Position numbers and translations under genes: made by a program. A stretch of 46,767 nucleotides of DNA from Caulobacteraceae bacterium (GTDB lineage: Bacteria > Pseudomonadota > Alphaproteobacteria > Caulobacterales > Caulobacteraceae). Below, piece by piece: positions 34,533 through 44,955 of this stretch (its first letter is position 1; each line of letters begins with the position of its first letter). The stretch is taken from NCBI GenBank assembly GCA_019746095.1, contig JAIESL010000090.1:1-46767 (forward strand). Reading direction: 5' to 3'. The notes beneath the pieces were generated by a model. That model did no database searches. It worked only from the letters and a program-made list of their open reading frames with translations, and was not told the DNA's origin.

Positions 34533-35300
34533 TTAGAGGGTGTTCCGCCGCCAGATTTCCAGGAGGCCGCGGATAGTCAGGTCCGGATCGAACCGGTCGA
34601 TTGATTCAGTTGCGCCCTCGAACAGGCTGGCCACGCCGCCCGTTCCGATCACGGTCATGGGCTTGCCCCACTCCGCCTTGATGCGCGCCACCATGCCCTC
34701 GATCAGGGCGACATAGCCCCAGAAGACACCGGACTGCATGTTGGTGACCGTGTCCTTGCCGATCACCCGGTCCGGCCGCTGGATGGCGATCCGCGGCAGC
34801 ATGGCCGCCGCCTCGTGAAGCGCCTGGAGGCTCAGATTGATCCCCGGAGCTATCGCGCCGCCCTCGAAGGCTCCGTCGGCGGCGATCACATCGAAGGTCG
34901 TGGCCGTGCCGCTGTCGATGACGATCAGATCGCCCGGATAGACCAGATGCGCGCCGATGGCATTGACCAGCCGATCGGCTCCCGCCTCGCTCGGCTTGGC
35001 GATCCGGGCCGTCATGCCGAGATCGACATTGTCGCCGATGACCAGGGGCTCGACCGACAGGTAGCGGCGCGACAGGTTTCGCAGGTTGAAGATCGACTGC
35101 GGCACCACACTGGAGATGATGCACCCGTCCAGCTGGCTGATCGAGAGCCCGCGCATGGCCAGCAGCTGGCTCAGCCAGACAGCGTATTCGTCGGCTGTGC
35201 GGCTGCTCTCCGTGGCGGTGCGCCACTGGGCGATCCAGTCGCCGCCGTCATGCACAGCGAACAATGTGTTCGTATTGCCCTGCTCGATCGCCAGAAGCAT
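34533..35300 (-). CDS. coaX: Type III pantothenate kinase
   Basis: This roughly 255-residue enzyme phosphorylates pantothenate, the first step of coenzyme A synthesis. The ASKHA-fold phosphate motif near the N-terminus reads AIEQGNTNT. The second motif [13 protein letters not shown] and the third [13 protein letters not shown] are both clear. The residue two before GNT is Glu where most type III kinases have Asp. I took ATG 35300, which overlaps the birA TGA; a GTG one codon upstream (35303) is equally possible. It lies between birA and rnj, its usual place in alphaproteobacteria. Type III kinases are not inhibited by CoA in the known cases. Confidence 0.93.
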   Translation of the reverse strand: MLLAIEQGNTNTLFAVHDGGDWIAQWRTATESSRTADEYAVWLSQLLAMRGLSISQLDGCIISSVVPQSIFNLRNLSRRYLSVEPLVIGDNVDLGMTARIAKPSEAGADRLVNAIGAHLVYPGDLIVIDSGTATTFDVIAADGAFEGGAIAPGINLSLQALHEAAAMLPRIAIQRPDRVIGKDTVTNMQSGVFWGYVALIEGMVARIKAEWGKPMTVIGTGGVASLFEGATESIDRFDPDLTIRGLLEIWRRNTL

Positions 35301-36049
35301 CACGCAGCCTCCCCGAAAAAGACATCGCCGGCGGAGATCAGCCGCAGGCTCCCGTCCGCCAGCCTCAATTTCAGTGCGCCATCGGCCGCCACGCCCTCGG
35401 CCCGGCCCTCGACCGTTTCACGGCCCAGCCGGGCGACGGCAGGACCATCCAGCCCGGTCGCCCGCGCCCGCCAGGCCTCCAGGATCGGTTCGAACCCCAG
35501 CGTCTCCCAGCGCGTCATCCAGACATCGAACGCTTCCGCCAGCTTTGCCGCCGCTGCCTCGACCGTCGGCGGATTCACAACGTCGCCGCGCAGGTGATGG
35601 GCCAGGGCCGTTGCGGGCCGCTCGGTGCCCTCCGGCGCGCTCACCAGATTGACCCCGATCCCGACCGCCAGCCACAGGCCGCCGCTGCCATGCACGCCGG
35701 ACTCGACCAGCACGCCCGACGCCTTCTGCCCCCCCAGCATCACATCATTCGGCCATTTGATCGTCACCAGCGATGCCGGTGCCCAGGCGTCCAGGAAGTC
35801 TGCGATGGCCAGCGCCGCGACGAAGGTGACCTGGGCCGCCTCAGCGGGAGACTTTCGGGTCAATTGCAGCAGGGTCGAAAACAGGTTGCCATCCTGGCTT
35901 TCCCATGACCGACCACGGCGCCCCCGACCCTCGGTCTGGCGTCGGGAGACGATCCACAAAGGCCCGGTCTCGCCCGCGTCCGCGCGCCGACGGGCCTCCG
36001 CATTGGTCGAGTCGGTCTGGTCGAGCAGCAGGATCGGCGCGGCGGGCAT
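35300..36049 (-). CDS. birA: Biotin-[acetyl-CoA-carboxylase] ligase
   Basis: This 249-residue enzyme attaches biotin to the carrier protein of acetyl-CoA carboxylase. The biotin- and ATP-binding loop is in [19 protein letters not shown], and the catalytic Lys region is [20 protein letters not shown]. The C-terminal SH3-like domain ends [16 protein letters not shown]. There is no N-terminal helix-turn-helix, so unlike E. coli BirA it should not act as a repressor. Its start lies six bases behind the nuoN stop and its stop overlaps coaX. Confidence 0.94.
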   Translation of the reverse strand: MPAAPILLLDQTDSTNAEARRRADAGETGPLWIVSRRQTEGRGRRGRSWESQDGNLFSTLLQLTRKSPAEAAQVTFVAALAIADFLDAWAPASLVTIKWPNDVMLGGQKASGVLVESGVHGSGGLWLAVGIGVNLVSAPEGTERPATALAHHLRGDVVNPPTVEAAAAKLAEAFDVWMTRWETLGFEPILEAWRARATGLDGPAVARLGRETVEGRAEGVAADGALKLRLADGSLRLISAGDVFFGEAA

Positions 36050-36055
36050 CCGCCC

Positions 36056-37504
36056 CTACCCGGCTCCGAAACCGGTCGCGGCGATGCCGGCGAAATGGTC
36101 GATCCAGCCAATGGCGACGATCACCAGCGGGAAGGAGAAGGCGGCCGACGCCCAGGCGATGGTCTTGGCCTCGACCGGCGACGCATCGGTCGGCCCCACG
36201 CCTTCGGGCGTCGGATCGAACCACATCAGCTTGATGATGCGCAGATAGTAGAAGCCGGCCACAACCGAGGCCACCAGACCCGCCGCGCCAACCATCCAGT
36301 AGCCGGCCTCGGCAGCCGCGCCGAAGACATAGAATTTGGCCCAGAAGCCGGCCAGCGGCGGCATCCCCAGCACCGACAGCGACAGCACGGTCAGGGCGAT
36401 GGCCGTCACCGGCTTGTCCTTCCGCAGTCCGGCCAGATCGGCAATCTTTCGGATCGGTTTTCCGCCGCGCGACAGCGCCAGCAGGATGGCGAAGAAGCCG
36501 AACTGGTCGATCACATACAGGGTCATGAACACCAGCATGGCCTGGACGCCCGCCGTTGTACCGGCCGCAATACCCAGCAGGGCGTAGCCGATGTTGGCGA
36601 TCGACGAATAGGCCAGCAGCCGCTGCAGGTCCTTCTGCACCAGACCGCCAAACGCCCCGACGGCGAAGGAGATCAGCGCGATCAGGATCAGCACCTGGGC
36701 CCACTGGTCGTGCGAGCCGCCGAAGGCCCCTTCCAGCGTCCGCGCGATCAGCACCATGGCCGCGACCTTCGGTGCCGTGGCGAACAGGGCCACGACCGGC
36801 GTCGGCGCGCCTTCATAGACGTCCGGCGTCCACATGTGGAACGGCGCAGCGGAGACCTTGAAGGCCAGGCCGCAGATCAGGAACACGAGGCCGAAGATCA
36901 GGCCCGTCGACGGGTTGGCAGCGGCATAGGCGGCGATTTCGTCGAACCGCATCGAGCCCGTGAAGCCGTAGATCAGGCTGGCACCATAGAGCAGCAGACC
37001 CGAAGACAGCGCGCCCAGCACGAAATACTTCAGCCCCGCCTCGGACGCCTTGAGGTCGTCGCGGTGGTAGGCGGCCAGCACATAGAGGGCCAGCGAGTGC
37101 AGCTCGATGCCGACATAGAGCGAGATCAGATCGCCCGATGAGGCCATCATCCCCATGCCAGCCGAGGCCAGCACGATCAGGACGGGATATTCGAATTTGG
37201 CGATCTTGGCGCGGCGCATCCAGCCGTCGCCCAACACAATGGCCACCGCACTGGACAGGAAGATCAGGGCCTTGCCATAGACGGCCAGGGGATCGGCCAC
37301 ATAGGCGCCGTTGAAGGCCATGCCCAGCGGACCGGTGATGGTCACGGCGGTAGCGGCGACCAGCACGGCCACGGACAGGGCAGAGATCAGGCGCGTGCTC
37401 TTTTCGCCCATGAAGGCACCGAGCATCAGCAGCACAAGTCCACCGACCGCGAGCGTGCTCTCGGGGGCGGACAGGCGCAGGGCGAAATCAAGATCTGGCA
37501 TCAT
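36056..37504 (-). CDS. nuoN: NADH-quinone oxidoreductase subunit N
   Basis: This 482-residue antiporter-like membrane subunit of complex I helps move protons across the inner membrane. About 14 helices are visible. The family signature regions GIELHSLALYVLAAYHRDD (with the key Glu), PFHMWTPDVYEGAPTPVVAL and DLQRLLAYSSIANIGYALLG are present, including the Lys and Glu residues of the proton path in the expected helices. Two adjacent ATG codons (37504 and 37501) could serve as start. It lies four bases downstream of nuoM. It is the last nuo gene before birA. Confidence 0.96.
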   Translation of the reverse strand: MMPDLDFALRLSAPESTLAVGGLVLLMLGAFMGEKSTRLISALSVAVLVAATAVTITGPLGMAFNGAYVADPLAVYGKALIFLSSAVAIVLGDGWMRRAKIAKFEYPVLIVLASAGMGMMASSGDLISLYVGIELHSLALYVLAAYHRDDLKASEAGLKYFVLGALSSGLLLYGASLIYGFTGSMRFDEIAAYAAANPSTGLIFGLVFLICGLAFKVSAAPFHMWTPDVYEGAPTPVVALFATAPKVAAMVLIARTLEGAFGGSHDQWAQVLILIALISFAVGAFGGLVQKDLQRLLAYSSIANIGYALLGIAAGTTAGVQAMLVFMTLYVIDQFGFFAILLALSRGGKPIRKIADLAGLRKDKPVTAIALTVLSLSVLGMPPLAGFWAKFYVFGAAAEAGYWMVGAAGLVASVVAGFYYLRIIKLMWFDPTPEGVGPTDASPVEAKTIAWASAAFSFPLVIVAIGWIDHFAGIAATGFGAG

Positions 37505-37508
37505 CGTC

Positions 37509-39011
37509 TCACCCGCCGATCGCGGCGCGATAGGTGGTCGTCAGGGCCTCGACCGAGGCGGCGGTGTAGTCCAGCACCAGACCGGGCTGGAAGCCCAGCC
37601 ACAGGGTGCCGATGATCAGAGGCGCGAATATCAGCAGCTCACGCCTGTCGACATCAGTGATCGCCTTCATGGCCGGATTGGTGATCTCGCCGAACATGAC
37701 GTTGCGGTAAAGGGTCAAGGCATAGACCGCCGAGAAGATCACGCCGGAAGCGGCGAACAGCGCCGTCCAGGTCGAGACCTCATAGATACCGACCATGGTA
37801 AGGATCTCGCCAATGAAGCCCGAGGTGCCCGGCAGGCCGACATTGGCCATGGTGAACAGCATGAAGATGGCCGCGAACCAGGGCATCCGGGCCGTCAGAC
37901 CGCCGTACAGGGCGATCTCCCGGGTATGCATGCGGTCATAGACAACGCCAACGCAGAGGAAGAGCGCGCCCGAGATCAGGCCGTGGCTCAGCATCTGGAA
38001 CACGGCACCCTGAACGCCCTGATCATTGCCGGCGAAGATGCCCATGGTCACGAACCCCATGTGGGCGACCGACGAATAGGCGATCAGCTTCTTCATGTCC
38101 GTCTGCCGGAAGGCGACCAGCGAAGTGTAGACGATGGCGATGGCTGACAGGGCGAACACAAGTGGGGCAAAGGTCTGGGACGCTTGCGGGAACATGGGCA
38201 GGTTGAACAGCAGGAAGCCGTAGCCGCCCAGCTTCAGCAGAATGCCGGCCAGAATGACCGAGCCTGCCGTCGGGGCCTGGACGTGGGCGTCAGGCAGCCA
38301 GGTATGCACCGGCCACATCGGCATCTTGACCGCGAAGGAGGCGAAGAAGGCCAGCCACAGCAGCGGCTGCACGGCCGGACTGAAGGCATATTCCTTGAGC
38401 GCCGGGATGCTTGTGGTGCCGGTCTCGGTCGCCATCCACAGCATGGCCAGCAGCATCAGCACCGACCCCAGCAGGGTGTAGAGGAAGAATTTGTAGGAGG
38501 CGTAGATCCGGTTCGCCCCGCCCCAAACGCCGATGATGATGAACATCGGCACCAGGGTGCCTTCGAAGAACATGTAGAACAGGAACAGGTCCAGCGAGGT
38601 GAATACCCCGATGACCAGGGTCTCCAGCACCAGGAAGGCGATCATGTAATCGACCACCCGGTCCTTGACCGTGGTCCAGCTGGCCAGGATGCAGATCGGC
38701 ATCAGGAAGGCCGTCAGCAGCACGAACAGGATCGAAATCCCGTCCACACCCATGTGGTACTGGGCACCCACGAACCAGACGTAGCGCTCGACGAATTGAT
38801 AGGCGGCGCTGGACGGATCAAAATTCGCGACGAGCACCACCGAGACGGCCAGGGTCACAAGTGTGGTCAGCAAGGCGATCCAGCGCGCCGCGCCGTCTGC
38901 ACCGGCCTTGTTCAAGAGGCGCGCCAGCAGGATCAGCCCCGCGCCGACCAGCGGCAGGAAGGTGACGACGCTGAGGATGAAGGGGATCTGGGGCAAGATC
39001 AGGCTCCCCAC
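37509..39011 (-). CDS. nuoM: NADH-quinone oxidoreductase subunit M
   Basis: This subunit of complex I is one of three antiporter-like proton channels, about 500 residues with about 14 helices. Signature segments are [37 protein letters not shown] and [20 protein letters not shown]. The start is uncertain. GTG 39011 overlaps the end of nuoL by 13 bases. TTG 38996 lies just past the nuoL stop and has GGGGAG at the ideal distance, giving 495 residues ([13 protein letters not shown]). The second seems more likely on the ribosome-binding site. I list the longer form because it is the first start in the frame. Confidence 0.95.
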   Translation of the reverse strand: MGSLILPQIPFILSVVTFLPLVGAGLILLARLLNKAGADGAARWIALLTTLVTLAVSVVLVANFDPSSAAYQFVERYVWFVGAQYHMGVDGISILFVLLTAFLMPICILASWTTVKDRVVDYMIAFLVLETLVIGVFTSLDLFLFYMFFEGTLVPMFIIIGVWGGANRIYASYKFFLYTLLGSVLMLLAMLWMATETGTTSIPALKEYAFSPAVQPLLWLAFFASFAVKMPMWPVHTWLPDAHVQAPTAGSVILAGILLKLGGYGFLLFNLPMFPQASQTFAPLVFALSAIAIVYTSLVAFRQTDMKKLIAYSSVAHMGFVTMGIFAGNDQGVQGAVFQMLSHGLISGALFLCVGVVYDRMHTREIALYGGLTARMPWFAAIFMLFTMANVGLPGTSGFIGEILTMVGIYEVSTWTALFAASGVIFSAVYALTLYRNVMFGEITNPAMKAITDVDRRELLIFAPLIIGTLWLGFQPGLVLDYTAASVEALTTTYRAAIGG

Positions 39012-41068
39012 GTGTAGATGGCGAAGGCGAGGAAGCCGGCGAGGCCGAGCAGCATCACAAAGGCGTAGAAGTAGACATAGCCGGACTGGAAGCGGCCCAG
39101 GCCGTTCGCGAGTTTCCGCGACAGCCAGGCCATGCCGTTGGGCCCGCCGCCGTCGATGATCTTCACATCACCGACCTTCCAGAACAGGTCACCGACCGCC
39201 CGCGCGCCCTTCACGAACACGACGTCATACAACTCGTCGAAATACCATTTGTTGTAGAGGAAGCCGTGCACGATCCCGCCCCGGTCGGCCATCCGACGCG
39301 CCATGCCTTCCTTCATCACATAGAGCCAGAAGGCGGCGAAACTGCCGATCAGCGTCAGGATCAGCGGCGACCATTTCACCCAGATCGGGACATAGTGGCT
39401 GTCGTGCAGGACATGGTTGGCCTCCGAGACGAAGATCGCCCCGCGCCAGAAATCATGCTCGTGATCGCCGATGAACCAGGGCGCGAAGACGAAGCCGGCA
39501 GCGACAGCCCCGACCGCCAGAAGCAGCAGCGGCACCAGCATCACCAGCGGGCTCTCATGCGGGCTCAACGGGCCGTGGTGGGCATGATCGTCATGCGCAT
39601 GGTCGTCGGCCGAAGGCTCCCCATGCGCGTGGGCGACGTGGTCGTCATGGGCGTGATCATCGTGATGCGCGTCCTTCCACACGGGCTTGTTGTGGAAGGT
39701 CATGAACACCAGACGCCATGAGTAGTAGGCGGTCAGGCCGGCCGCGAGGATGCCTACGAAGAAGGCGAACAGGCCCATGGCCGAATGGCCGTTTGTGAAC
39801 GAGGCGAAGGCGCTCTCGATGATGGAGTCCTTGGAATAGAAGCCCGCCAGGCCGCCGACCCCCGGGATGCCCAGGCCGGTGATGGCGATGGTGCCGATAG
39901 TCATGACGGCATAGGTGACCGGCAGCAGCTTCCACAGCCCGCCCATCTTCCGCATGTCCTGCTCGTGGTGCATGCCGTGGATGACGGAGCCGGCACCGAG
40001 GAACAGCAGGGCCTTGAAGAAGGCATGGGTGAACAGGTGGAACATGGCCGCCTGGTAGGCACCGACGCCCGCCGCGAAGAACATGTAGCCGAGCTGCGAA
40101 CAGGTCGAATAGGCGATGACCCGCTTGATGTCGTTCTGGGCCAGGCCGACGGTCGCCGCGAACAGGGCGGTGATCCCGCCCGTGATAGCGATCAGCATGG
40201 CCGCCGTCGGCGCGTATTCGTAGATGGGGCTGAGCAGGCAGACCATGTAGACGCCCGCCGTCACCATGGTGGCAGCATGGATCAGGGCCGACACCGGCGT
40301 CGGGCCCTCCATGGCGTCGGGCAGCCAGGTGTGCAGGAAGAACTGGGCCGACTTGCCCATGGCGCCGACGAACAGCAGGGCACCGGCGAGATCGAGCGCG
40401 GACCAGGTGTGTCCGAGGAAGACCCAGCCCGTTCCGGCCTTGGCCGAAATCAGCGGGAACAGTTCGTCGAACTGGATCGTGCCGAACATCCAGAACACCG
40501 TCAGGATGCCCAGGGCAAAGCCGAAATCGCCGACCCGGTTGACCACAAAGGCCTTGATGGCGGCGGCACTGGCGGTGGACTTCTTGTACCAGAAGCCGAT
40601 CAGCAGATAGGAGGCCAGCCCCACCCCTTCCCAGCCGAAGAACAGCTGCATGAAGTCGGCGGCGGTGACCAGCGCCAGCATGGCGAAGGTGAACAGCGAC
40701 AGGTAGGCGAAGAACCGCGGCTTGTCGGGATCCTCAGCCATATACCCCCACGAATAGAGGTGGACGAGCGAGGACACGCTGGTGACCACAACCAGCATGA
40801 CCGCCGAAAGGGCGTCGATGCGGATCGACCAGACCGACTGGAAATCGCCGACATTGATGAAGGGGAACAGTTCGACCGTGAAGGCTTCCAGCCCGCCCCA
40901 GGTCCACTGGCTGAAAACGATCCAGGACACGGCGCAGGAGAAAAAGAGCAGCCCCGTGGTGATGGTCTTGGACACGAGGTCGCCGAGCCGCCGGCCGCTC
41001 AGGCCGACGATGATGGCGCCCAGCAGCGGCGCGAAGACGCCGAGGGTGACGAGAAGCACAAGATCCAC
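38999..41068 (-). CDS. nuoL: NADH-quinone oxidoreductase subunit L
   Basis: This 689-residue subunit is the distal proton channel of complex I, with about 16 helices. Signature segments are [38 protein letters not shown] and [18 protein letters not shown]. The long lateral helix that braces NuoM and NuoN is expected near the C-terminus. An unusual His/Asp-rich loop sits between two helices at about residues 466-504 and contains the octamer DDHAHDDH twice, with 13 His and 9 Asp in 39 residues. It starts three bases behind the nuoK stop and ends over the start of nuoM. Confidence 0.96.
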   Translation of the reverse strand: MDLVLLVTLGVFAPLLGAIIVGLSGRRLGDLVSKTITTGLLFFSCAVSWIVFSQWTWGGLEAFTVELFPFINVGDFQSVWSIRIDALSAVMLVVVTSVSSLVHLYSWGYMAEDPDKPRFFAYLSLFTFAMLALVTAADFMQLFFGWEGVGLASYLLIGFWYKKSTASAAAIKAFVVNRVGDFGFALGILTVFWMFGTIQFDELFPLISAKAGTGWVFLGHTWSALDLAGALLFVGAMGKSAQFFLHTWLPDAMEGPTPVSALIHAATMVTAGVYMVCLLSPIYEYAPTAAMLIAITGGITALFAATVGLAQNDIKRVIAYSTCSQLGYMFFAAGVGAYQAAMFHLFTHAFFKALLFLGAGSVIHGMHHEQDMRKMGGLWKLLPVTYAVMTIGTIAITGLGIPGVGGLAGFYSKDSIIESAFASFTNGHSAMGLFAFFVGILAAGLTAYYSWRLVFMTFHNKPVWKDAHHDDHAHDDHVAHAHGEPSADDHAHDDHAHHGPLSPHESPLVMLVPLLLLAVGAVAAGFVFAPWFIGDHEHDFWRGAIFVSEANHVLHDSHYVPIWVKWSPLILTLIGSFAAFWLYVMKEGMARRMADRGGIVHGFLYNKWYFDELYDVVFVKGARAVGDLFWKVGDVKIIDGGGPNGMAWLSRKLANGLGRFQSGYVYFYAFVMLLGLAGFLAFAIYTWGA

Positions 41069-41070
41069 GG

Positions 41071-41379
41071 TCAGCCCTTCATCACGGAAGCGTCGTCAAC
41101 CGCGATGTCGCCCCGGTTGCGGAAGAAGGTCACCAGAATGGCCAGGCCGATGGCGGCCTCCGCCGCGGCCACGGTCAGGACGAACATGGCCATGATCTGC
41201 CCCTGCACGTCATTGAGATAGGCCGAGAAGGCGACGAAATTGATGTTCACGGCCAGCAGGATCAGCTCGACCGACATCAGGATGATGATGACGTTCTTGC
41301 GGTTCACGAAAATGCCGAAGACGCCGATGGTGAACAGGATCGCGCCCACCGCCAGATAGTGCTGCAGGGTGATTTCCAT
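41071..41379 (-). CDS. nuoK: NADH-quinone oxidoreductase subunit K
   Basis: This 102-residue membrane subunit of complex I has three helices. It begins [19 protein letters not shown] and holds the conserved [20 protein letters not shown] region, with the membrane-buried Glu important for proton transfer, and [19 protein letters not shown] with the second Glu. The length is standard. Its start overlaps the nuoJ stop (ATGA). Confidence 0.97.
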   Translation of the reverse strand: MEITLQHYLAVGAILFTIGVFGIFVNRKNVIIILMSVELILLAVNINFVAFSAYLNDVQGQIMAMFVLTVAAAEAAIGLAILVTFFRNRGDIAVDDASVMKG

Positions 41380-42008
41380 CAGACCAGATCCTCGGGGGTG
41401 ACGCCGGCACCGGTGGGCACGGATTTGACTTCCATAGCCTTCTTCGCATCGCGACCGACCTGACGGGCGATGTTCTGGCGTTTGATTCCGGGCTTGTGCC
41501 GCAGGGTCAGGACGATGGCTCCGATCATCGCGATCAGCAGCACGATCCCTGACGCCTGGAAGATGTAGACATAGTCCGTATAGAGCACCCGGCCGATGGC
41601 CTCGACATTGGTCATGTCGGGCGTTGCGGCGACCGGCCCGGGGGCATCAGCGGCCGCGCCCCCGCTCACGACGGCAAACGAGATCACGATCATCTCGACC
41701 AGCAGTATGCCCGCGACGATCGCTGCCAGCGGCAGATAGCGTGCGTAACCCTCGCGCAGTCGCACGAAGTCGACATCCAGCATCATCACCACGAACAGGA
41801 ACAGCACCGCGACCGCGCCGACGTAGACAACGACCAGCAGCATGGCGAGGAACTCTGCCCCCAGCAGGACGAACAGCCCTGCCGACGAAAAGAAGGCGAG
41901 GATCAACCACAGCACACTGTGCACGGGATTCTTCGAGGTCACGACCATCAGGCCGCCCAGAACGGCCACAGCCGACAGAAGATAGAAGGCCAGGCCTTGC
42001 AAGAGCAT
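41379..42008 (-). CDS. nuoJ: NADH-quinone oxidoreductase subunit J
   Basis: This 209-residue membrane subunit of complex I has five helices and takes part in coupling quinone chemistry to proton pumping. The segment [21 protein letters not shown] is the hallmark (with the pi-bulge helix region), preceded by [20 protein letters not shown]. The soluble C-terminal tail ([21 protein letters not shown]) is charged. The start has GAGGAG upstream. A plus-strand methyltransferase lies between it and nuoI, so nuoJ-N must have their own promoter or be transcribed through that gene; I saw no clear promoter in the 235-base gap. Confidence 0.95.
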   Translation of the reverse strand: MLLQGLAFYLLSAVAVLGGLMVVTSKNPVHSVLWLILAFFSSAGLFVLLGAEFLAMLLVVVYVGAVAVLFLFVVMMLDVDFVRLREGYARYLPLAAIVAGILLVEMIVISFAVVSGGAAADAPGPVAATPDMTNVEAIGRVLYTDYVYIFQASGIVLLIAMIGAIVLTLRHKPGIKRQNIARQVGRDAKKAMEVKSVPTGAGVTPEDLV

Positions 42009-42243
42009 CGCGCGATCGGCTCCTCACGCTTTGCCGGCGAGCGAGGCGGCGGCCAGCGGATAGTTCAGACAAAACCCGAAACCCGGCGCGCGAATCCCGC
42101 CCGGAAAGCCTCGGAAAGCGCGCGACTTCTAACCGCCGCCGGGAGCTTTGCAAAGACCGAATGCGACGACCGGTTCCCGCTCGATCATGCCTTGCCCATC
42201 TGCCGGCACGCGCTCAGTTTGAATGCGAGGAAACGGAGCCGTC

Positions 42244-43059
42244 ATGAGCGAAGAACGCGACTATCTTCTGGGCACCCACGACGCCGAGGTCGAACGCCTC
42301 GGCCTGCAGCATCGGGTGTGGCGTCCGAGAGTGCTGGACGCCTGGCGGCGAGCCGGAATCACGGTCGGTTCAACGGTCGTAGACGCCGGTGCCGGACCGG
42401 GCTGGGCCAGTCTGGACCTGGCCGAAATTGTCGGACCGGAAGGCCGTGTCTCAGCCCTGGAACGATCAGCCCGTTTCGTCGACGTGCTGAACAGGTCAGC
42501 CGCGGCGCGGGGTCTGCGCAACATCGACGCCTCTACCGTGGACCTCGTCACCGATCCCCTGCCCGCCTCCGGCGCTGACGCCTTCTGGATTCGCTGGGTT
42601 CTGGCCTTCGTCAGCGATCCGGCCGCCGTGCTGGCCAAGTTGCACGCTGCCCTTCGTCCCGGCGGCGTGGCGGTGATCCACGAGTATCTCGACTACAACA
42701 CCCTCGCCATCCTGCCGGACCAGCCGGCCATGGAGGAGTTCAAACAGTTGGTGGTCGACGACTGGCGCGCGTCCGGCGGCGAGCCCAATATCGGCCGCGC
42801 CCTGCCCGCCCTGCTCCCCGCAGCCGGCTTCCGCATCCGCTCGATGCAGCCGATCGTCGAGGCGGTGCGGAAGGGTGATCTGGTCTGGCAATGGCCGGCG
42901 ACCTGGGGCCACAACTATCCCCGCCACCTTGTCGAAGCCGGCAAGGTCGATCAGGCCTGGGCCGACCGGGTGACCGCTGCATTTGATACCGCCGAAGCCG
43001 ACCCCAACGCGGTCTTCGTCACCCCGATGGTGCTGGAGATCATCGCGGAGAAGGTCTGA
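42244..43059 (+). CDS. Class I SAM-dependent methyltransferase, substrate unknown
   Basis: This 271-residue protein begins MSEERDYLLGTHDAEVERLG. Motif I of the class I fold is VVDAGAGPGWASLDLAEIVG, followed by an acidic residue at the end of strand 2 (VSALERS) and motif LRPGGVAVIHEYLDYN further on. The rest resembles small-molecule methyltransferases of the UbiE/Cfa-like group but has no residues that fix a substrate. ATG 42244 was chosen over 42223 because GGAG lies five bases upstream of it. The gene is on the opposite strand, inside the nuo gene cluster, and convergent with nuoI (stops 4 bases apart). Its place may be accidental; a link to quinone chemistry would be a guess. Confidence 0.8.
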   Translation: MSEERDYLLGTHDAEVERLGLQHRVWRPRVLDAWRRAGITVGSTVVDAGAGPGWASLDLAEIVGPEGRVSALERSARFVDVLNRSAAARGLRNIDASTVDLVTDPLPASGADAFWIRWVLAFVSDPAAVLAKLHAALRPGGVAVIHEYLDYNTLAILPDQPAMEEFKQLVVDDWRASGGEPNIGRALPALLPAAGFRIRSMQPIVEAVRKGDLVWQWPATWGHNYPRHLVEAGKVDQAWADRVTAAFDTAEADPNAVFVTPMVLEIIAEKV

Positions 43060-43063
43060 CCGG

Positions 43064-43555
43064 TCAGCGGTACGGTGCGTCGAGTTCCAGGTTCCGGGCG
43101 ATCAGCCGCTCCCAGCGGTCGCCGTTGGCGAGCAGCCGGTCCTTGTCATAGAGCAGCTCCTCGCGCGTCTCGACCGTGAACTCCGAGTTCGGTCCCTCGA
43201 CGATGGCATCCACCGGGCACGCTTCCGCGCACAGCCCGCAATAGATGCATTTGACCATGTCGATGTCATAGCGGGTCGTGCGGCGGCTGCCATCGGCGCG
43301 CGGCTCGGCCTCGATGGTGATGGCCTGGGCCGGGCAGATGGCCTCGCACAGCTTGCAGGCGATGCAGCGTTCCTCGCCGTTCGCATAGCGGCGCAGGGCG
43401 TGTTCGCCCCGGAACCGCGGCGACTGCGGATTGCGCTCGAACGGATAGTTCACCGTGGCCTTGGGGCGGGCCATGTACTTCAGCGACAGACCGATCGCGC
43501 CGACGGCATCGATCAGAAGCGCGCCCTTCGCGGCCTGGACGAGACGGTTGAACAT
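43064..43555 (-). CDS. nuoI: NADH-quinone oxidoreductase subunit I
   Basis: This 163-residue iron-sulphur subunit of complex I carries two [4Fe-4S] clusters (N6a, N6b) that pass electrons toward the quinone. The two ferredoxin-like motifs are [16 protein letters not shown] and [16 protein letters not shown], both complete. The N-terminal segment [20 protein letters not shown] attaches the protein to the membrane arm. I set the start at ATG 43555, which overlaps the stop of the small lipoprotein (TAATG); the open frame extends ten codons further and is not needed. It is convergent with the methyltransferase gene. Confidence 0.96.
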   Translation of the reverse strand: MFNRLVQAAKGALLIDAVGAIGLSLKYMARPKATVNYPFERNPQSPRFRGEHALRRYANGEERCIACKLCEAICPAQAITIEAEPRADGSRRTTRYDIDMVKCIYCGLCAEACPVDAIVEGPNSEFTVETREELLYDKDRLLANGDRWERLIARNLELDAPYR

Positions 43556-43770
43556 TACTGGCTGGCTCCGGACACGCCGCGGCAAAGCTCTTGCTTGCGC
43601 GGGTCGTCTTCACTGGTGATGCGGCACAGGCGTTCGCGTTCAGCCTGCCGACGGACGATCGCCTCCTGGCGGCGTTCCCACTGATAGGCCGAAACCGGTT
43701 CGGCCTCATAGTTCGGGATGGTGCAGGCCGTGGTCGCCAGCGCGATTGCGAGGATCAGAAACTGCTTCAT
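43555..43770 (-). CDS. Small lipoprotein in the nuo cluster, unknown function
   Basis: This is a 71-residue protein with a short hydrophobic signal ([16 protein letters not shown]). Cys16 lies at the end and fits a lipobox, although the residue three before the Cys is Thr rather than Leu. The mature part is hydrophilic and Arg/Glu-rich, with two further Cys (about residues 49 and 63) that could form a disulphide in the periplasm. It overlaps nuoH at its start (ATGA) and nuoI at its stop (TAATG). That tight packing makes it part of the nuo operon. I know of no standard complex I subunit like it. It may be an accessory or assembly factor, but nothing in the sequence proves that. Confidence 0.75.
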   Translation of the reverse strand: MKQFLILAIALATTACTIPNYEAEPVSAYQWERRQEAIVRRQAERERLCRITSEDDPRKQELCRGVSGASQ

Positions 43771-44951
43771 GCGCCCACCACAAACACACGCCAGGCCGCG
43801 ACCAGGACCACACAGACCAGCGAGGTCGGCAGGAAGATCTTCCAGCCCAGTCGCATCAACTGGTCATAGCGATAGCGGGGCACAAAGGCCTTCACGAGGG
43901 CAATCATGCAGAACCAGAACACGGTCTTGCCGAGGAAGGTGACCAGATAGATACCCTGCTCCAGCCAGCCCGGCAGGCCGTCCAGCCAGTACTGCGGCAC
44001 GCCCGGGTTCCACCCGCCGAAGAACAGCAGGGTGATCATGGCGCACATGAAGACGATGTTGGCGTACTCGCCGATCATGAACAGCAGATACGGGGTCGAG
44101 CTGTATTCGACCTGGTAGCCGGCCACGAGTTCGGACTCGGCCTCAGGCAGGTCGAACGGCGGACGGTTGGTCTCCGCCAGGGCCGAGACGAAGAAGATGA
44201 TCGCCATCGGGAACATCACAGCGATCAGCGGCCATGTCCCCTCCCCGCCGCCGAAAGCGTACCAGTTCCAGAACATGCCCTGCTGCTGCGTCACGATCGA
44301 GGTCAGGTTCATCGACCCGGCCAGCAGGATGACGTTGATGATCACCAGGCCGATGGACACCTCATAGGACACCATCTGCGCCGCGGACCGCAGCGAGCCC
44401 AGGAACGGGTACTTCGAGTTCGAAGCCCAGCCCCCCATGATGATGCCATACACGCCCAGCGAACTGATCGCGAAGATGTACAGGATGCCGACGTTCAGAT
44501 CGGAGATCACCCAGCCCGGCGCGAACGGAATGGCCGCCCAGGCGATGAAGGCGAGGATGAATGTCAGCAGCGGTGCCAACAGGAACACCACCTTGTCGGC
44601 ACCGGCCGGGACGATGATTTCCTTCAGAACGAATTTGAAGAAGTCGGCGAACGACTGCAGCAAGCCAAACGGGCCGACGACGTTGGGACCCTTGCGCATC
44701 TGCACGCCGGCCCAGATCTTCCGGTCGGCCAGCAGCAGGAAGGCCAGCGAAATCAGGATGCCGACGGTGACGAGCAGGATGCCGCCGGCGGTAATGAGCA
44801 GCCACCCGACAGGGCTCGTCCAGAAGGTCGCGGGAATCTGACCCCAGAGCCAGACGGCCAGGAACCCAAGTGCGGCGGCGACGGCCAGGCCCACGACGGT
44901 CAGGAAGATCGTCGCGAGAGGGTTGGAACGGTGGGTCACGACGTCGGTCAT
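43767..44951 (-). CDS. nuoH: NADH-quinone oxidoreductase subunit H
   Basis: This 394-residue membrane subunit of complex I forms much of the quinone-binding chamber, with eight or nine helices. Signature segments are [40 protein letters not shown] [20 protein letters not shown] and [20 protein letters not shown]. It is longer than the usual 330-350 residues because of an N-terminal extension with an additional hydrophobic region (about residues 12-36). It lies four bases downstream of nuoG and overlaps the small lipoprotein gene at its end. Confidence 0.96.
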   Translation of the reverse strand: MTDVVTHRSNPLATIFLTVVGLAVAAALGFLAVWLWGQIPATFWTSPVGWLLITAGGILLVTVGILISLAFLLLADRKIWAGVQMRKGPNVVGPFGLLQSFADFFKFVLKEIIVPAGADKVVFLLAPLLTFILAFIAWAAIPFAPGWVISDLNVGILYIFAISSLGVYGIIMGGWASNSKYPFLGSLRSAAQMVSYEVSIGLVIINVILLAGSMNLTSIVTQQQGMFWNWYAFGGGEGTWPLIAVMFPMAIIFFVSALAETNRPPFDLPEAESELVAGYQVEYSSTPYLLFMIGEYANIVFMCAMITLLFFGGWNPGVPQYWLDGLPGWLEQGIYLVTFLGKTVFWFCMIALVKAFVPRYRYDQLMRLGWKIFLPTSLVCVVLVAAWRVFVVGA

Positions 44952-44955
44952 CGCC

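Noticed and set aside
39785..41221. A 478-codon open frame antisense to nuoL and nuoK
   Set aside because: The nuoL and nuoK reading is certain on the other strand and this frame has no start signal or recognisable domain.
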